This document shows positions 18,151-26,200 of a stretch of 64,000 bases of DNA, piece by piece. The notes under the pieces were generated by a model. That model was not told the origin of the DNA, made no database searches, and saw nothing but the letters and a program-made list of their open reading frames with translations. Where the stretch lies: positions 1,554,126 to 1,618,125 of the forward strand of contig NZ_JAFBGM010000001.1 of the NCBI RefSeq assembly GCF_016811105.1. Direction: 5' to 3'. Each line of letters starts with the position of its first letter. Positions within the stretch are counted from its first letter, which is position 1. Position numbers and translations under genes: made by a program. Origin of the DNA: Aurantibacter crassamenti. Lineage in GTDB: Bacteria > Bacteroidota > Bacteroidia > Flavobacteriales > Flavobacteriaceae.

Positions 18151-21100
18151 TTAGAAATTAACATTTAAACCAAGAGTAAAGCTTCTTACAATTGGGCTAG
18201 CACCTTCTTGATACCCATAAGTTGTTGGGCCGAGATAACCTCCATTCTCGATTTCTACCCCTTCAGGGTTAAATGAAGTGTAATTATCACCGAATAAATA
18301 CAACAGATTGGTGCCCGCAGCATATATTCTCAATGAACTTAAACCTATTTTGCTAGTCAATTCCGAATCAAGCGTATACCCTAAAGTTAGGTTTCGCAAG
18401 GCTAAATACGATGCATCTTGGATACCTGAACCATGTGCATTTCTGGTCTGTTGATAATGCTTGCCACTAGCATCAGCAATACCATCACCATTAGCATCAA
18501 AACTATCGCGTAGTCTACCACCAAATTGTGATTTCCAGTAAATCGGATCGATATTGTAAACCTCCGCTCCCTGAGATCCTTGGAACTGAATTGCCAAATC
18601 AAAAGCCTTATAGTTTAAATTACTAGAGAATCCCCAATAAAAATCTGGAGTAGCGGACCCTAACTTGACGTAATCATTGTCCTCGTCAATCTCACCATCA
18701 CCGTTTTGGTCTACAACATACCATTCTGAGCTACCGTAACCGATATTTCTCGATGGATCTGCAATATGTATGGTTTCAACCTCTCCGGTCACTGCATACC
18801 CCCACATTTCACCCAGTTCTCCACCGACATAATTTCTAAACTGAGGGCCTCTACCACTTGGTCCACCATAAACTACAGAAGGTAGTTCATCCAAATCACC
18901 CAGACTGGTGATTTCTTGATTGACAGTAGATAAGTTGGCGCCAATACTCCAAGAAAAATCCTCCTTTTGTATGATACTTGCATTTAGTTCCAACTCCAAA
19001 CCAGAACTTGTTATATTACCACGATTAAGCACAACAGAGGGTACACCGAATACTTCTGAGACGCTTTGATTAATCAACATGTCTTCAATATCGGAGGTGT
19101 AATAATCTACACCCAGTCTTAGTCGATTATTAAAAAATCCTAAGTCAGTACCATAATTGGTTTCTGTATTCGTTTGCCAGGTTAAATCAGGGTTAGCTAC
19201 ATTGTTAGGAATAAGAAATCCGGTTCCGGTAGAAGTTGGCGCAGCGCTCAATAAACTCAATGCGTCATACGAACCTAAGAATGAAGTAGTACCTAAAGAC
19301 CCTGTACTAAAACGCAGTTTAAATTGGCTCAAAGTTTCATTACCCTTTAAAAAAGATTCATTATGTATATTCCAACCTACTGAAAGCGCGGGGAATGTTG
19401 CAAAACGCTGGTTAGCCCCAAAACGGGAATCACCATCTCTTCTGATTGACGCAGTTAATAAATATCGATCATCAAACGCATATTGAAGTCTTCCGAAAAC
19501 ACTTCTTCTTGACCTAGTTTCATCTATCTCCGTTGAAATCACGTCTGCAGGATTAAATAGACCATAATTCTGCGGTAGACCAATTGGTACATTGGTTCCA
19601 ACTGAACTAATTCCCTTGATATAGTTATTTTGTAATTCATATCCACCAACTGCAGCTATGTCATGTTTGCCGATTACTTTAGTGTAGCTCAACGTAGTTT
19701 CACTTAATACGGAAGATCTTCTGATATTCGAGATATCCAAATCAGATTGATTGGAACGTTCGCGAGCATCAGCCAAAGTTCCTTGATAAAAATAAGTCTC
19801 AGTATCTCTAAAATCTCCACCCAAAACGGTTTTAATCTTTAGCCCATCGAAAAGTTCGTATTGTAGAAAAGTGCTGGCGTTACCAAAATAGTTTGTTTGA
19901 TATCTTCGGGCATTGTCATATTTTGCCGCTGGACCTGCATCCCCTGATCCACCAATACCATTTTGCTCTCTACCATAATGCCATTCATGCGCAATTTCAC
20001 CTGGTTGTAAATCATAGATACTTGAGGTAATATTACCCGTCCCCCTATAACCATTATCAAATGTGTTGCCAAAATTGTTGCCTGTAAACCCTGAATCAAA
20101 TAATGCCTGTCTTTGACCATCCAATTGTTGGACGAAATCAATTGACGCTTGGGTATGATAAATAGGATGAATGCTATATGATCTTAAGAGATCTCTCATT
20201 TCGTGAGGCACAATATCTTGCTTACCATAGAATCCATTAAAACTTACTCCGGCCTGAATTTTTTCTCCTAAATTAGCATCAACATTCAAACGGGCATTCA
20301 TTCTTTCAAAACCCTGTCCTATTACTATACCGTCGGTTTTCATATACCCAACAGAGGCAAAGGCTCTTAAATCTTCACTACCCCCGCTAACGCTGAAGTC
20401 ATGACTTTGTGTAGAACCATTCTTGAAAAGCCATTCTTCCATGCTTACCACATCAGGGGCATTTCTGAGGGCATTTTGTCTATAATTCAATAGAAGAGGA
20501 TCAATTTCAGAAAGATCATAGGCACTTGTTTCTAATTCATCGGCCCACTCTCCTGGGGTCTTAAGCATTTCAATATCTCCTACATATTTCCGTGAGAAGC
20601 TTGTGTAGGCATTATAACTAAATTTAGCTTTACCCGCTCTACCCTGTTTGGTGGTAACCAAAATAACACCATTTGCTCCCCTAGAACCATAAATGGCAGC
20701 GGAGGCGGCATCTTTTAAAACCTCTAAACTTTGAATGTCGTTCGGGTTTACTGTTGCCAAGCTTCCTGAAATGGGATAGCCATCCACAACAATCAATGGG
20801 CTTGAATCACCAGAAAGCGATGAAGCTGCCCTAATTTGAATCTTTGGATCAGCACCTGGTTCACCACTTTGGTTTTGAATCAAAACACCTGGCAACTTAC
20901 CTGCTAATGCATCATCTACACGTGCTGCCTGTATAGCCGCAACTTCATCACCCCCTACTTTAGCGACAGCACCAGTAATGTTTGCTCTCTTTTGCGTACC
21001 ATAACCAACTACTACAACTTCTTCAAGTTGACTTGCGTCTTCTGTGAGAGTAACATTTATTGTTCCTTGCCCATTAACTGCAACTTCCTGTGTAGCAAAG

Positions 21101-21327
21101 CCAATATAGCTAATTACCAAAGTAGCTGAATTATCCACATTATCTAAAGAATAATTTCCATCGAAATCGACTTGTGTACCATTTGTAGTTCCTTTTATCA
21201 CAACACTTGCTCCAGGTAATGGGCCGCTTGAATCAGTGACCGTACCTGATACCGTTTGAGCTGATATAGTAGAGAAACAAAGAAATGCTCCAAACAATAA
21301 CAGCCTTTTTAGTAACGTAGTCTTCAT
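18151..21327 (-). CDS. SusC/RagA-type TonB-dependent receptor for alginate oligomers
   Basis: Outer-membrane importer of 1058 residues. A signal peptide (to about residue 23) is followed by a carboxypeptidase-D-like module (VSGTVTDSSGPLPGASVVIK), a TonB-box-like EEVVVVGYGTQKR near residue 105, a plug with IYGSRGANGVILVTTK, and a 22-strand-type barrel ending in aromatic NVNF. It has no STN domain, unlike the receptor at the start of the window, so it should be controlled by the local GntR repressor rather than FecR. The leader is long (about 320 nt from the operator) and carries strong hairpins, including a possible antisense sRNA gene. Confidence 0.95.
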   Translation of the reverse strand: MKTTLLKRLLLFGAFLCFSTISAQTVSGTVTDSSGPLPGASVVIKGTTNGTQVDFDGNYSLDNVDNSATLVISYIGFATQEVAVNGQGTINVTLTEDASQLEEVVVVGYGTQKRANITGAVAKVGGDEVAAIQAARVDDALAGKLPGVLIQNQSGEPGADPKIQIRAASSLSGDSSPLIVVDGYPISGSLATVNPNDIQSLEVLKDAASAAIYGSRGANGVILVTTKQGRAGKAKFSYNAYTSFSRKYVGDIEMLKTPGEWADELETSAYDLSEIDPLLLNYRQNALRNAPDVVSMEEWLFKNGSTQSHDFSVSGGSEDLRAFASVGYMKTDGIVIGQGFERMNARLNVDANLGEKIQAGVSFNGFYGKQDIVPHEMRDLLRSYSIHPIYHTQASIDFVQQLDGQRQALFDSGFTGNNFGNTFDNGYRGTGNITSSIYDLQPGEIAHEWHYGREQNGIGGSGDAGPAAKYDNARRYQTNYFGNASTFLQYELFDGLKIKTVLGGDFRDTETYFYQGTLADARERSNQSDLDISNIRRSSVLSETTLSYTKVIGKHDIAAVGGYELQNNYIKGISSVGTNVPIGLPQNYGLFNPADVISTEIDETRSRRSVFGRLQYAFDDRYLLTASIRRDGDSRFGANQRFATFPALSVGWNIHNESFLKGNETLSQFKLRFSTGSLGTTSFLGSYDALSLLSAAPTSTGTGFLIPNNVANPDLTWQTNTETNYGTDLGFFNNRLRLGVDYYTSDIEDMLINQSVSEVFGVPSVVLNRGNITSSGLELELNASIIQKEDFSWSIGANLSTVNQEITSLGDLDELPSVVYGGPSGRGPQFRNYVGGELGEMWGYAVTGEVETIHIADPSRNIGYGSSEWYVVDQNGDGEIDEDNDYVKLGSATPDFYWGFSSNLNYKAFDLAIQFQGSQGAEVYNIDPIYWKSQFGGRLRDSFDANGDGIADASGKHYQQTRNAHGSGIQDASYLALRNLTLGYTLDSELTSKIGLSSLRIYAAGTNLLYLFGDNYTSFNPEGVEIENGGYLGPTTYGYQEGASPIVRSFTLGLNVNF

Positions 21328-21464
21328 AAATTTTAAATTTTTAGTTAATATAGTTAGTCAATTTTTTTTTTAATATTTAACACGCTGTATGCATGTTAAA
21401 TGTGCTAAACCATAGAATTGTATTCTAAAAATTAAAATGTTTGTTGTAATTTTCCAGAATATGA

Positions 21465-21553
21465 TATCTATGGTATCATGTGAGTATTACTTCCCTTCAG
21501 AATGAAGTAATAATTTCTATTGAAAGGATGGGCGTGCACCCGTCCTTTTTTTT
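21465..21553 (+). ncRNA. Candidate antisense sRNA in the susC leader
   Basis: On the plus strand, opposite the susC leader, a TTTG/TTG box at 21440-21446 and TATCTATG at 21465-21472 resemble a Bacteroidetes promoter (spacing 18-21). They are followed by a 9-bp stem (TATTACTTC 21485-21493 with GAAGTAATA 21504-21512) and then a classic terminator: AAAGGATGGG 21523-21532 with CCCGTCCTTT 21539-21548 and eight T residues. The implied RNA is about 75 nt. Bacteroides has antisense sRNAs of similar size (DonS type) in susC leaders. The terminator is plain in the sequence; the promoter and function are inferred. Confidence 0.45.
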
Positions 21554-21620
21554 GTGCTCATTTTTAAAATTTCATTGGCGATTTTTTTTATTTGAGTTAG
21601 ACTGTTAATTCAATATATAT

Positions 21621-21663
21621 TTGGTTTACCATACTGGTTAACCAAATTGGTTTACCAAATATA
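21621..21663 (-). promoter_or_regulatory. Three-unit operator and -7 box of the susC promoter
   Basis: Units TTGGTTTACCA at 21621, CTGGTTAACCA at 21634 and TTGGTTTACCA at 21647 repeat every 13 bp. On the minus strand the last unit runs into TATATTTG (21656-21663), a good -7 box, while the -33 position reads TTTT rather than TTTG. A repressor bound here would cover the transcription start. The predicted leader to the susC ATG is about 320 nt. Confidence 0.75.
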
Positions 21664-21779
21664 TATTAATTGTTTGTTAATTAAAAATTAATTTCAAACT
21701 TTATGATTAAGTTTTTTGCGAACTTAGTAATTATAGGGGGTGAGATGTTGCTAGATTAGCAAAATGGTCGCTTTTGTAG

Positions 21780-22532
21780 TTATGAAAAAGCTAGGCCGCC
21801 ATTGATATCTATATTAGCGCCTGTTACAAAAGAAGTATCTGATGAAGCTAAGCACGCAACGGTATTTGCGATTTCGGCTGCAGAGCCTTGTCTGCGAAGT
21901 GGTGTCATGCCTTCTACTTTTTTACGAACTTCATCTGTAGTAAAATCATCATGAAATTTAGTAGCAATCATACCAGGGCATAACGAGTTCACTCTAATGT
22001 TTTTTGGCCCAACTTCTTTTGCCAGACCTCTAGTGAAGGTTATAATTGCTCCCTTTGATGTAGCATAGGCCAATGAACCGCCACCACCGCCGTCTCTACC
22101 TGCTTGAGAAGCAATGTTTATAATAGACGCGCCAGATCCCATAAAGGGTAAAGTTGCTTGTGATACCAAAAATGTGGAGTTGAGGTTTAAAAACATTACC
22201 TTATTAAAGAATGTTTCGTCCATTTCTGCAATTGTTTTTCTTGCAACTAGGCCTCCTGCATTATTAACCAAAATATCAATTGAATTTCCAAATGCAGCAG
22301 TAGTTTCTTTAATAAGATTATCTACATCTGATTTTTTAGTCATATCACCTTTTACAATAATGGCCGTACCACCAGCCGCTTCAATTTCATTTAGGGTTTC
22401 CTTAGCATTGGCTTCGTTATTGAAATAATTAGCTACCACCTTTACACCTTCTTTAGCTAATTTTATGCTGATTGCTCTTCCAATATCTCTGGTTCCACCT
22501 GTAACGATGGCAATTTTTCCTTTTAAATTCAT
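21780..22532 (-). CDS. Short-chain dehydrogenase/reductase, alginate locus copy 2
   Basis: SDR of 250 residues with the cofactor loop TGGTRDIG at residues 11-18, NNAGG, a catalytic Ser in INIASQAG and the YATSKGA motif near residue 155. It ends the message that carries PL6, PL17 and kdgF and lies upstream of susC. By position it is a second candidate for reduction of the unsaturated uronate DEH, or for a different keto-uronate. It resembles the neighbouring SDR at 22701 (both share NNAG-LVARK and EMD segments), suggesting an old tandem duplication. Confidence 0.8.
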   Translation of the reverse strand: MNLKGKIAIVTGGTRDIGRAISIKLAKEGVKVVANYFNNEANAKETLNEIEAAGGTAIIVKGDMTKKSDVDNLIKETTAAFGNSIDILVNNAGGLVARKTIAEMDETFFNKVMFLNLNSTFLVSQATLPFMGSGASIINIASQAGRDGGGGGSLAYATSKGAIITFTRGLAKEVGPKNIRVNSLCPGMIATKFHDDFTTDEVRKKVEGMTPLRRQGSAAEIANTVACLASSDTSFVTGANIDINGGLAFS

Positions 22533-22700
22533 AATTCCATTTTTTAAAGAATTAATTCTATTTTTAGCCTAATTAGTTATGAAACTGCTACCTCTTTTTT
22601 GTGCACATATCGCTTTAGAAATAGAATTTTTAAAACAATTTTTTTTACCTGAATAAATCTTCCTTTGGAAAAGAAGTAGCGTATATGGTTAGTCTTGAAA

Positions 22701-23468
22701 CTACATATTGTAAACGCCACCATTGATGTCTAACGTAGCACCTGTAATAAAGCCGTCGTATTCAGACGCCAGATATAAAACCGCTCTGGCTACATCAGCT
22801 GCGTTGCCTGCTCGTTGTATTGGAATACCGGCCGTTGTTGCATCCGCTGATTCTTTTGTTGTATGTGTATTGTGAAATGAAGTGCCAAGAATAAGACCCG
22901 GAGCAACAGCGTTGACCCTTGTTCCTTGCGGCCCTAATTCTGTAGAGAGCGCACGTGTGAATGTTAAAATAGCTCCTTTGCTAGTAGAATATACTAGTGA
23001 CCCAGGGTGTCCACCTTTACGACCTGCAAGTGATGCCAAATTAACAATACTGCTATTCTTATTTTTGGCTAGATACTGAGAAGCAGCTCGCGAAACAAAC
23101 ATCATCGACGTAAGGTTTATGTCCATTACCTTGTTCCAGAACTCGGTGTCCATTTCGCTCAGCATTTTACGGGCAACAAGAGAACCTGCATTATTAATTA
23201 GTATTTCAAGACTACCTAGTGCATTAACTGTTTTTTCAACCAATGCATTTGCGTCGGCTTCTTTAGTTAAATCACCGCTTATAGCAATTGCCTTTTGTCC
23301 TTTACTGGTTGCATATTCTGTTAATTGATTCGCGGTTTGAGCACTGGAAAAATAATGGATTGCAACATTTGCACCGCTATCAATAAAGTGTCTGGTTATT
23401 GATTCGCCAATTCCTTGGGCTCCAGCTGTAATGAGTACATTTTTTCCTACTAATTTTTTATTTTTCAT
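22701..23468 (-). CDS. Short-chain dehydrogenase/reductase, alginate locus copy 3
   Basis: SDR of 255 residues. The cofactor loop reads TAGAQGIG instead of TGxxxGIG, a conservative change seen in active family members. NNAGSLVARK, a Ser in VNLASLAG and the YSTSKGA catalytic motif are intact, and the C-terminus ITGATLDINGG is typical. It lies 57 bp after kdgF and 168 bp before the next SDR. Immediately after kdgF it is a strong candidate for the reductase acting on the KdgF product, but substrate choice between the three SDRs cannot be read from sequence. Confidence 0.8.
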   Translation of the reverse strand: MKNKKLVGKNVLITAGAQGIGESITRHFIDSGANVAIHYFSSAQTANQLTEYATSKGQKAIAISGDLTKEADANALVEKTVNALGSLEILINNAGSLVARKMLSEMDTEFWNKVMDINLTSMMFVSRAASQYLAKNKNSSIVNLASLAGRKGGHPGSLVYSTSKGAILTFTRALSTELGPQGTRVNAVAPGLILGTSFHNTHTTKESADATTAGIPIQRAGNAADVARAVLYLASEYDGFITGATLDINGGVYNM

Positions 23469-23524
23469 TTGATTCTGTCTTGAAAATTTTGATTGCTACG
23501 TAAGTTCTTAAAAAGTAATATTAT

Positions 23525-23899
23525 CTATTTTTTGTCACCAAAATAAGACACTCCATCTCCACTTAAGAAATCTTCTCGTACTGGGCTAAATGTGTCAATC
23601 AACATACCAGCTTCTAAGCAAACCGCACTGTGCAATAAATTAGGTTCAATATAGACGCCATCTCCTGCTTCTACAATTTTCTTTTCACCATCAATAACAA
23701 ATTCGAATTTTCCTGAAACACAGTAGGTAGTTTGTGTATGAAAATGTTGATGTGGAGATCCCAATGCACCCTCCTCAAATTTTACTTTTACCATCATAAT
23801 TTGGTTATCGTAACCTAAGAATTTTCTTGAAACTCCTCCGCCAAGTTCTTCCCATTCCAATTCTTTTGCGGTGATGTATTTTTCACTAAATCGTTTCAT
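23525..23899 (-). CDS. kdgF: KdgF-type cupin, unsaturated uronate ring-opening enzyme
   Basis: Small cupin of 124 residues. The metal site is visible as the His/Gln cluster HQHFHTQTTYC (His50, His52, His54, Gln56) and His90 in NLLHSAVC. KdgF converts 4,5-unsaturated monouronates from alginate or pectin into the linear keto form DEH. There is no signal peptide, so it acts in the cytoplasm after import. It lies 47 bp after the exo-lyase PL17 gene and before two SDRs, exactly the order of the chemical steps. Confidence 0.92.
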   Translation of the reverse strand: MKRFSEKYITAKELEWEELGGGVSRKFLGYDNQIMMVKVKFEEGALGSPHQHFHTQTTYCVSGKFEFVIDGEKKIVEAGDGVYIEPNLLHSAVCLEAGMLIDTFSPVREDFLSGDGVSYFGDKK

Positions 23900-23946
23900 A
23901 ATTTTTATATTTCGTTACTATTTATTTTATGCCGACTAATTTGTCA

Positions 23947-26196
23947 TTAATTGATAGTGCTATAATGAAAAGCACCTGTCCATGAATACTCTTTGTTATT
24001 TATAGAAAGTGTATGCTTTTTTGATGCCGATGCATCTGTATTAGATAGCAGAAACAATTGCTCATTTCCTTTCACATCTTTAATCGAAATAGCTGTGTAG
24101 TTTTTATCTTCATGAATTAGTTCTACACTTGAGATGTTGCTATTCGAATTCACTGCGAATTCTGAGACTGGACTATAATTTCCGTGGGATTCAATAACTG
24201 ACACAAACGTTGTATTCTGACTATTTTTTCTTCGAATCATAAAACCTGCATCTCTTCTTAGGTTAAATTCAGGATCATTTGCCCCTAAACGTGTAAAAAG
24301 TAATTCATCAGAAGTGTTGGTTGCTGTAGTCAACGTATAGAAATTACCATTATTTAACCAGGATAATGTGCTGCTTTCTGAAGAAGGTTTTCCTTTTCCT
24401 TCTAAGTATAAATGTTGATAACCGTTGTCTTTACCAAGAATGTCTAAATTCGGCGAATCATATTCAAAATTGGACTTCATTACCTGCCCCATAAAATAGA
24501 ATGGAAAATCGTATTGGTTTTCTTTGTCAGAAGTAACTTTCATTATATCCAAAAGAAAAGGTTTTTCGAATTTTTCATTTTTAATTATGGCCATCGTTCG
24601 ATGCATTTCTGTGCCAGGATATGCATTATTTTCTTTGGCACTTACTACCTGAACATCATTATTGGCGGCATTAAAGAGATATAAATCTGAATGATGTTTG
24701 CTGCCAATTTCGTATTTACCTTCAAAATGAGATTGTTCATTTTGTATTAGCGTATTGTGTGCTATGGTTTGTTTAGCCCAAGTTGTGTTTTCCTTTAAAT
24801 AATTACCTCCTCCTTTTTGTTCAATGTTTACAAAACGTGCTAAGCCATAATCTTGTAATACTTCATTGCCTTTTTCGTAGAGTGAATAGGAAAGTTTGTC
24901 GTAATGCCCGTGACTTAAACCTTGTGCGGCATATTTGAAAACTAAGGTCATTTCTTCATCGCCATAGCGCAAAATACCAACGCCGCCTTGTTTGCCATCG
25001 GAGCCATCAGCAAGGTTAATTGAAGTTTTTTTGAAAGGCTTAGATTTACCATCTCTAATTCCCATCGCTACAGCTAGTCCTGAATCATCTAAAAGTACAC
25101 GGCCGTGTTTTTCTGCAATGCTTAACAATTGCGGATTATGACCTCCAAAATGATATGCAATATCAACCGCGGTAACTAATTCTCTTGAATAGTACGACAT
25201 TCCTTTTTGGCCATCATTCAATGGAAAAAATTCTCCGTCAGCATCCGATAAGGTTAGTAGCGTATTTACTGATTTAAGCAAAACACTGTTCTTATGCTCA
25301 AATATCTTAAGTTCTGGCCGTACGTTATGTAGACCTTCAGCAAAAATCAAAAAGGGATACATCGCATATCTCTGATAGTAAGGCCCTTCAGTATAGTAGC
25401 CTTCTGGGGAAAAAGGTTCGTCAAGGTTAGCTAAAAAACCTGCTTTGCCTTCTGTATAAAGAAATCCACCATCATCATCTTTGGCCGTGAAATCTAATTT
25501 TGCATCTTTGATGCCGTACAATGCTCTTTGTATCAGTTCATCATCATTCATCACCAAGCCTATCATACCAACAGCAGCATTGCCCCATGTACTATGATTG
25601 TGTACTCGATTATAAAACTGTGGATTTTCTACGGATATAAAATCAGCAAAGGGTCGAAATAGCTTTTTTTCTAATTGCTTGCGCTCTTTTATTGATAACC
25701 AATCGTAGATGCAATCGTACGCTTGACTCATATAAACCAACCAATTTGAATCGTTTAAGCATTGCCAGAATATTTTACCTCTTGCATAAGAACGAGGTTG
25801 CGGATGAACTGGTAAATTTTTATACATAGCTTCATACTGAAAAAGCATATCGCGAATGTATTTGGCATAGGTGTCGTCTTCAAGAATTTGAAAAAGCACC
25901 CCTGCTTTTTGCGCAATTAAAAAGTTGCGTTTATGACGTTCATGTGTGTATCCTCCAGAATAATCTTTTGGTATTGGCGTGTCAATTCCCAAAGCGATTT
26001 CAATATCAACCTCATCTTTTATCTTCGCTAAAGAAGTGTCGAACAATGGAACTTTGCCTAATTCAGCGCGAATTTTTTCTACACCAGATTTAGTTAGAAT
26101 TAGATTAGGGTGCTCTTGCGAATTTACATGATTGGTAAAAACTGTCATGAAAATCGTAAATACTAAATATTGAATATTTTTAGGAAACTGTGTCAT
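23947..26196 (-). CDS. PL17 oligoalginate lyase (exo-acting)
   Basis: Exported enzyme of 749 residues: signal peptide to about residue 26, an alpha/alpha toroid (alginate lyase domain, about 60-370), then a heparinase II/III-like beta-sheet domain. Catalytic-type motifs known from Alg17C are present: NHSTWGNAAVG, the YTEGPYYQRY tyrosine block, and GLSHGHYDKLSYSLY. PL17 enzymes trim alginate oligomers to unsaturated monomer. It begins 4 bp after the PL6 stop codon, so the two lyases are translationally linked. Signal type suggests periplasmic location; no lipobox Cys is seen. Confidence 0.94.
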   Translation of the reverse strand: MTQFPKNIQYLVFTIFMTVFTNHVNSQEHPNLILTKSGVEKIRAELGKVPLFDTSLAKIKDEVDIEIALGIDTPIPKDYSGGYTHERHKRNFLIAQKAGVLFQILEDDTYAKYIRDMLFQYEAMYKNLPVHPQPRSYARGKIFWQCLNDSNWLVYMSQAYDCIYDWLSIKERKQLEKKLFRPFADFISVENPQFYNRVHNHSTWGNAAVGMIGLVMNDDELIQRALYGIKDAKLDFTAKDDDGGFLYTEGKAGFLANLDEPFSPEGYYTEGPYYQRYAMYPFLIFAEGLHNVRPELKIFEHKNSVLLKSVNTLLTLSDADGEFFPLNDGQKGMSYYSRELVTAVDIAYHFGGHNPQLLSIAEKHGRVLLDDSGLAVAMGIRDGKSKPFKKTSINLADGSDGKQGGVGILRYGDEEMTLVFKYAAQGLSHGHYDKLSYSLYEKGNEVLQDYGLARFVNIEQKGGGNYLKENTTWAKQTIAHNTLIQNEQSHFEGKYEIGSKHHSDLYLFNAANNDVQVVSAKENNAYPGTEMHRTMAIIKNEKFEKPFLLDIMKVTSDKENQYDFPFYFMGQVMKSNFEYDSPNLDILGKDNGYQHLYLEGKGKPSSESSTLSWLNNGNFYTLTTATNTSDELLFTRLGANDPEFNLRRDAGFMIRRKNSQNTTFVSVIESHGNYSPVSEFAVNSNSNISSVELIHEDKNYTAISIKDVKGNEQLFLLSNTDASASKKHTLSINNKEYSWTGAFHYSTIN

Positions 26197-26200
26197 GATT

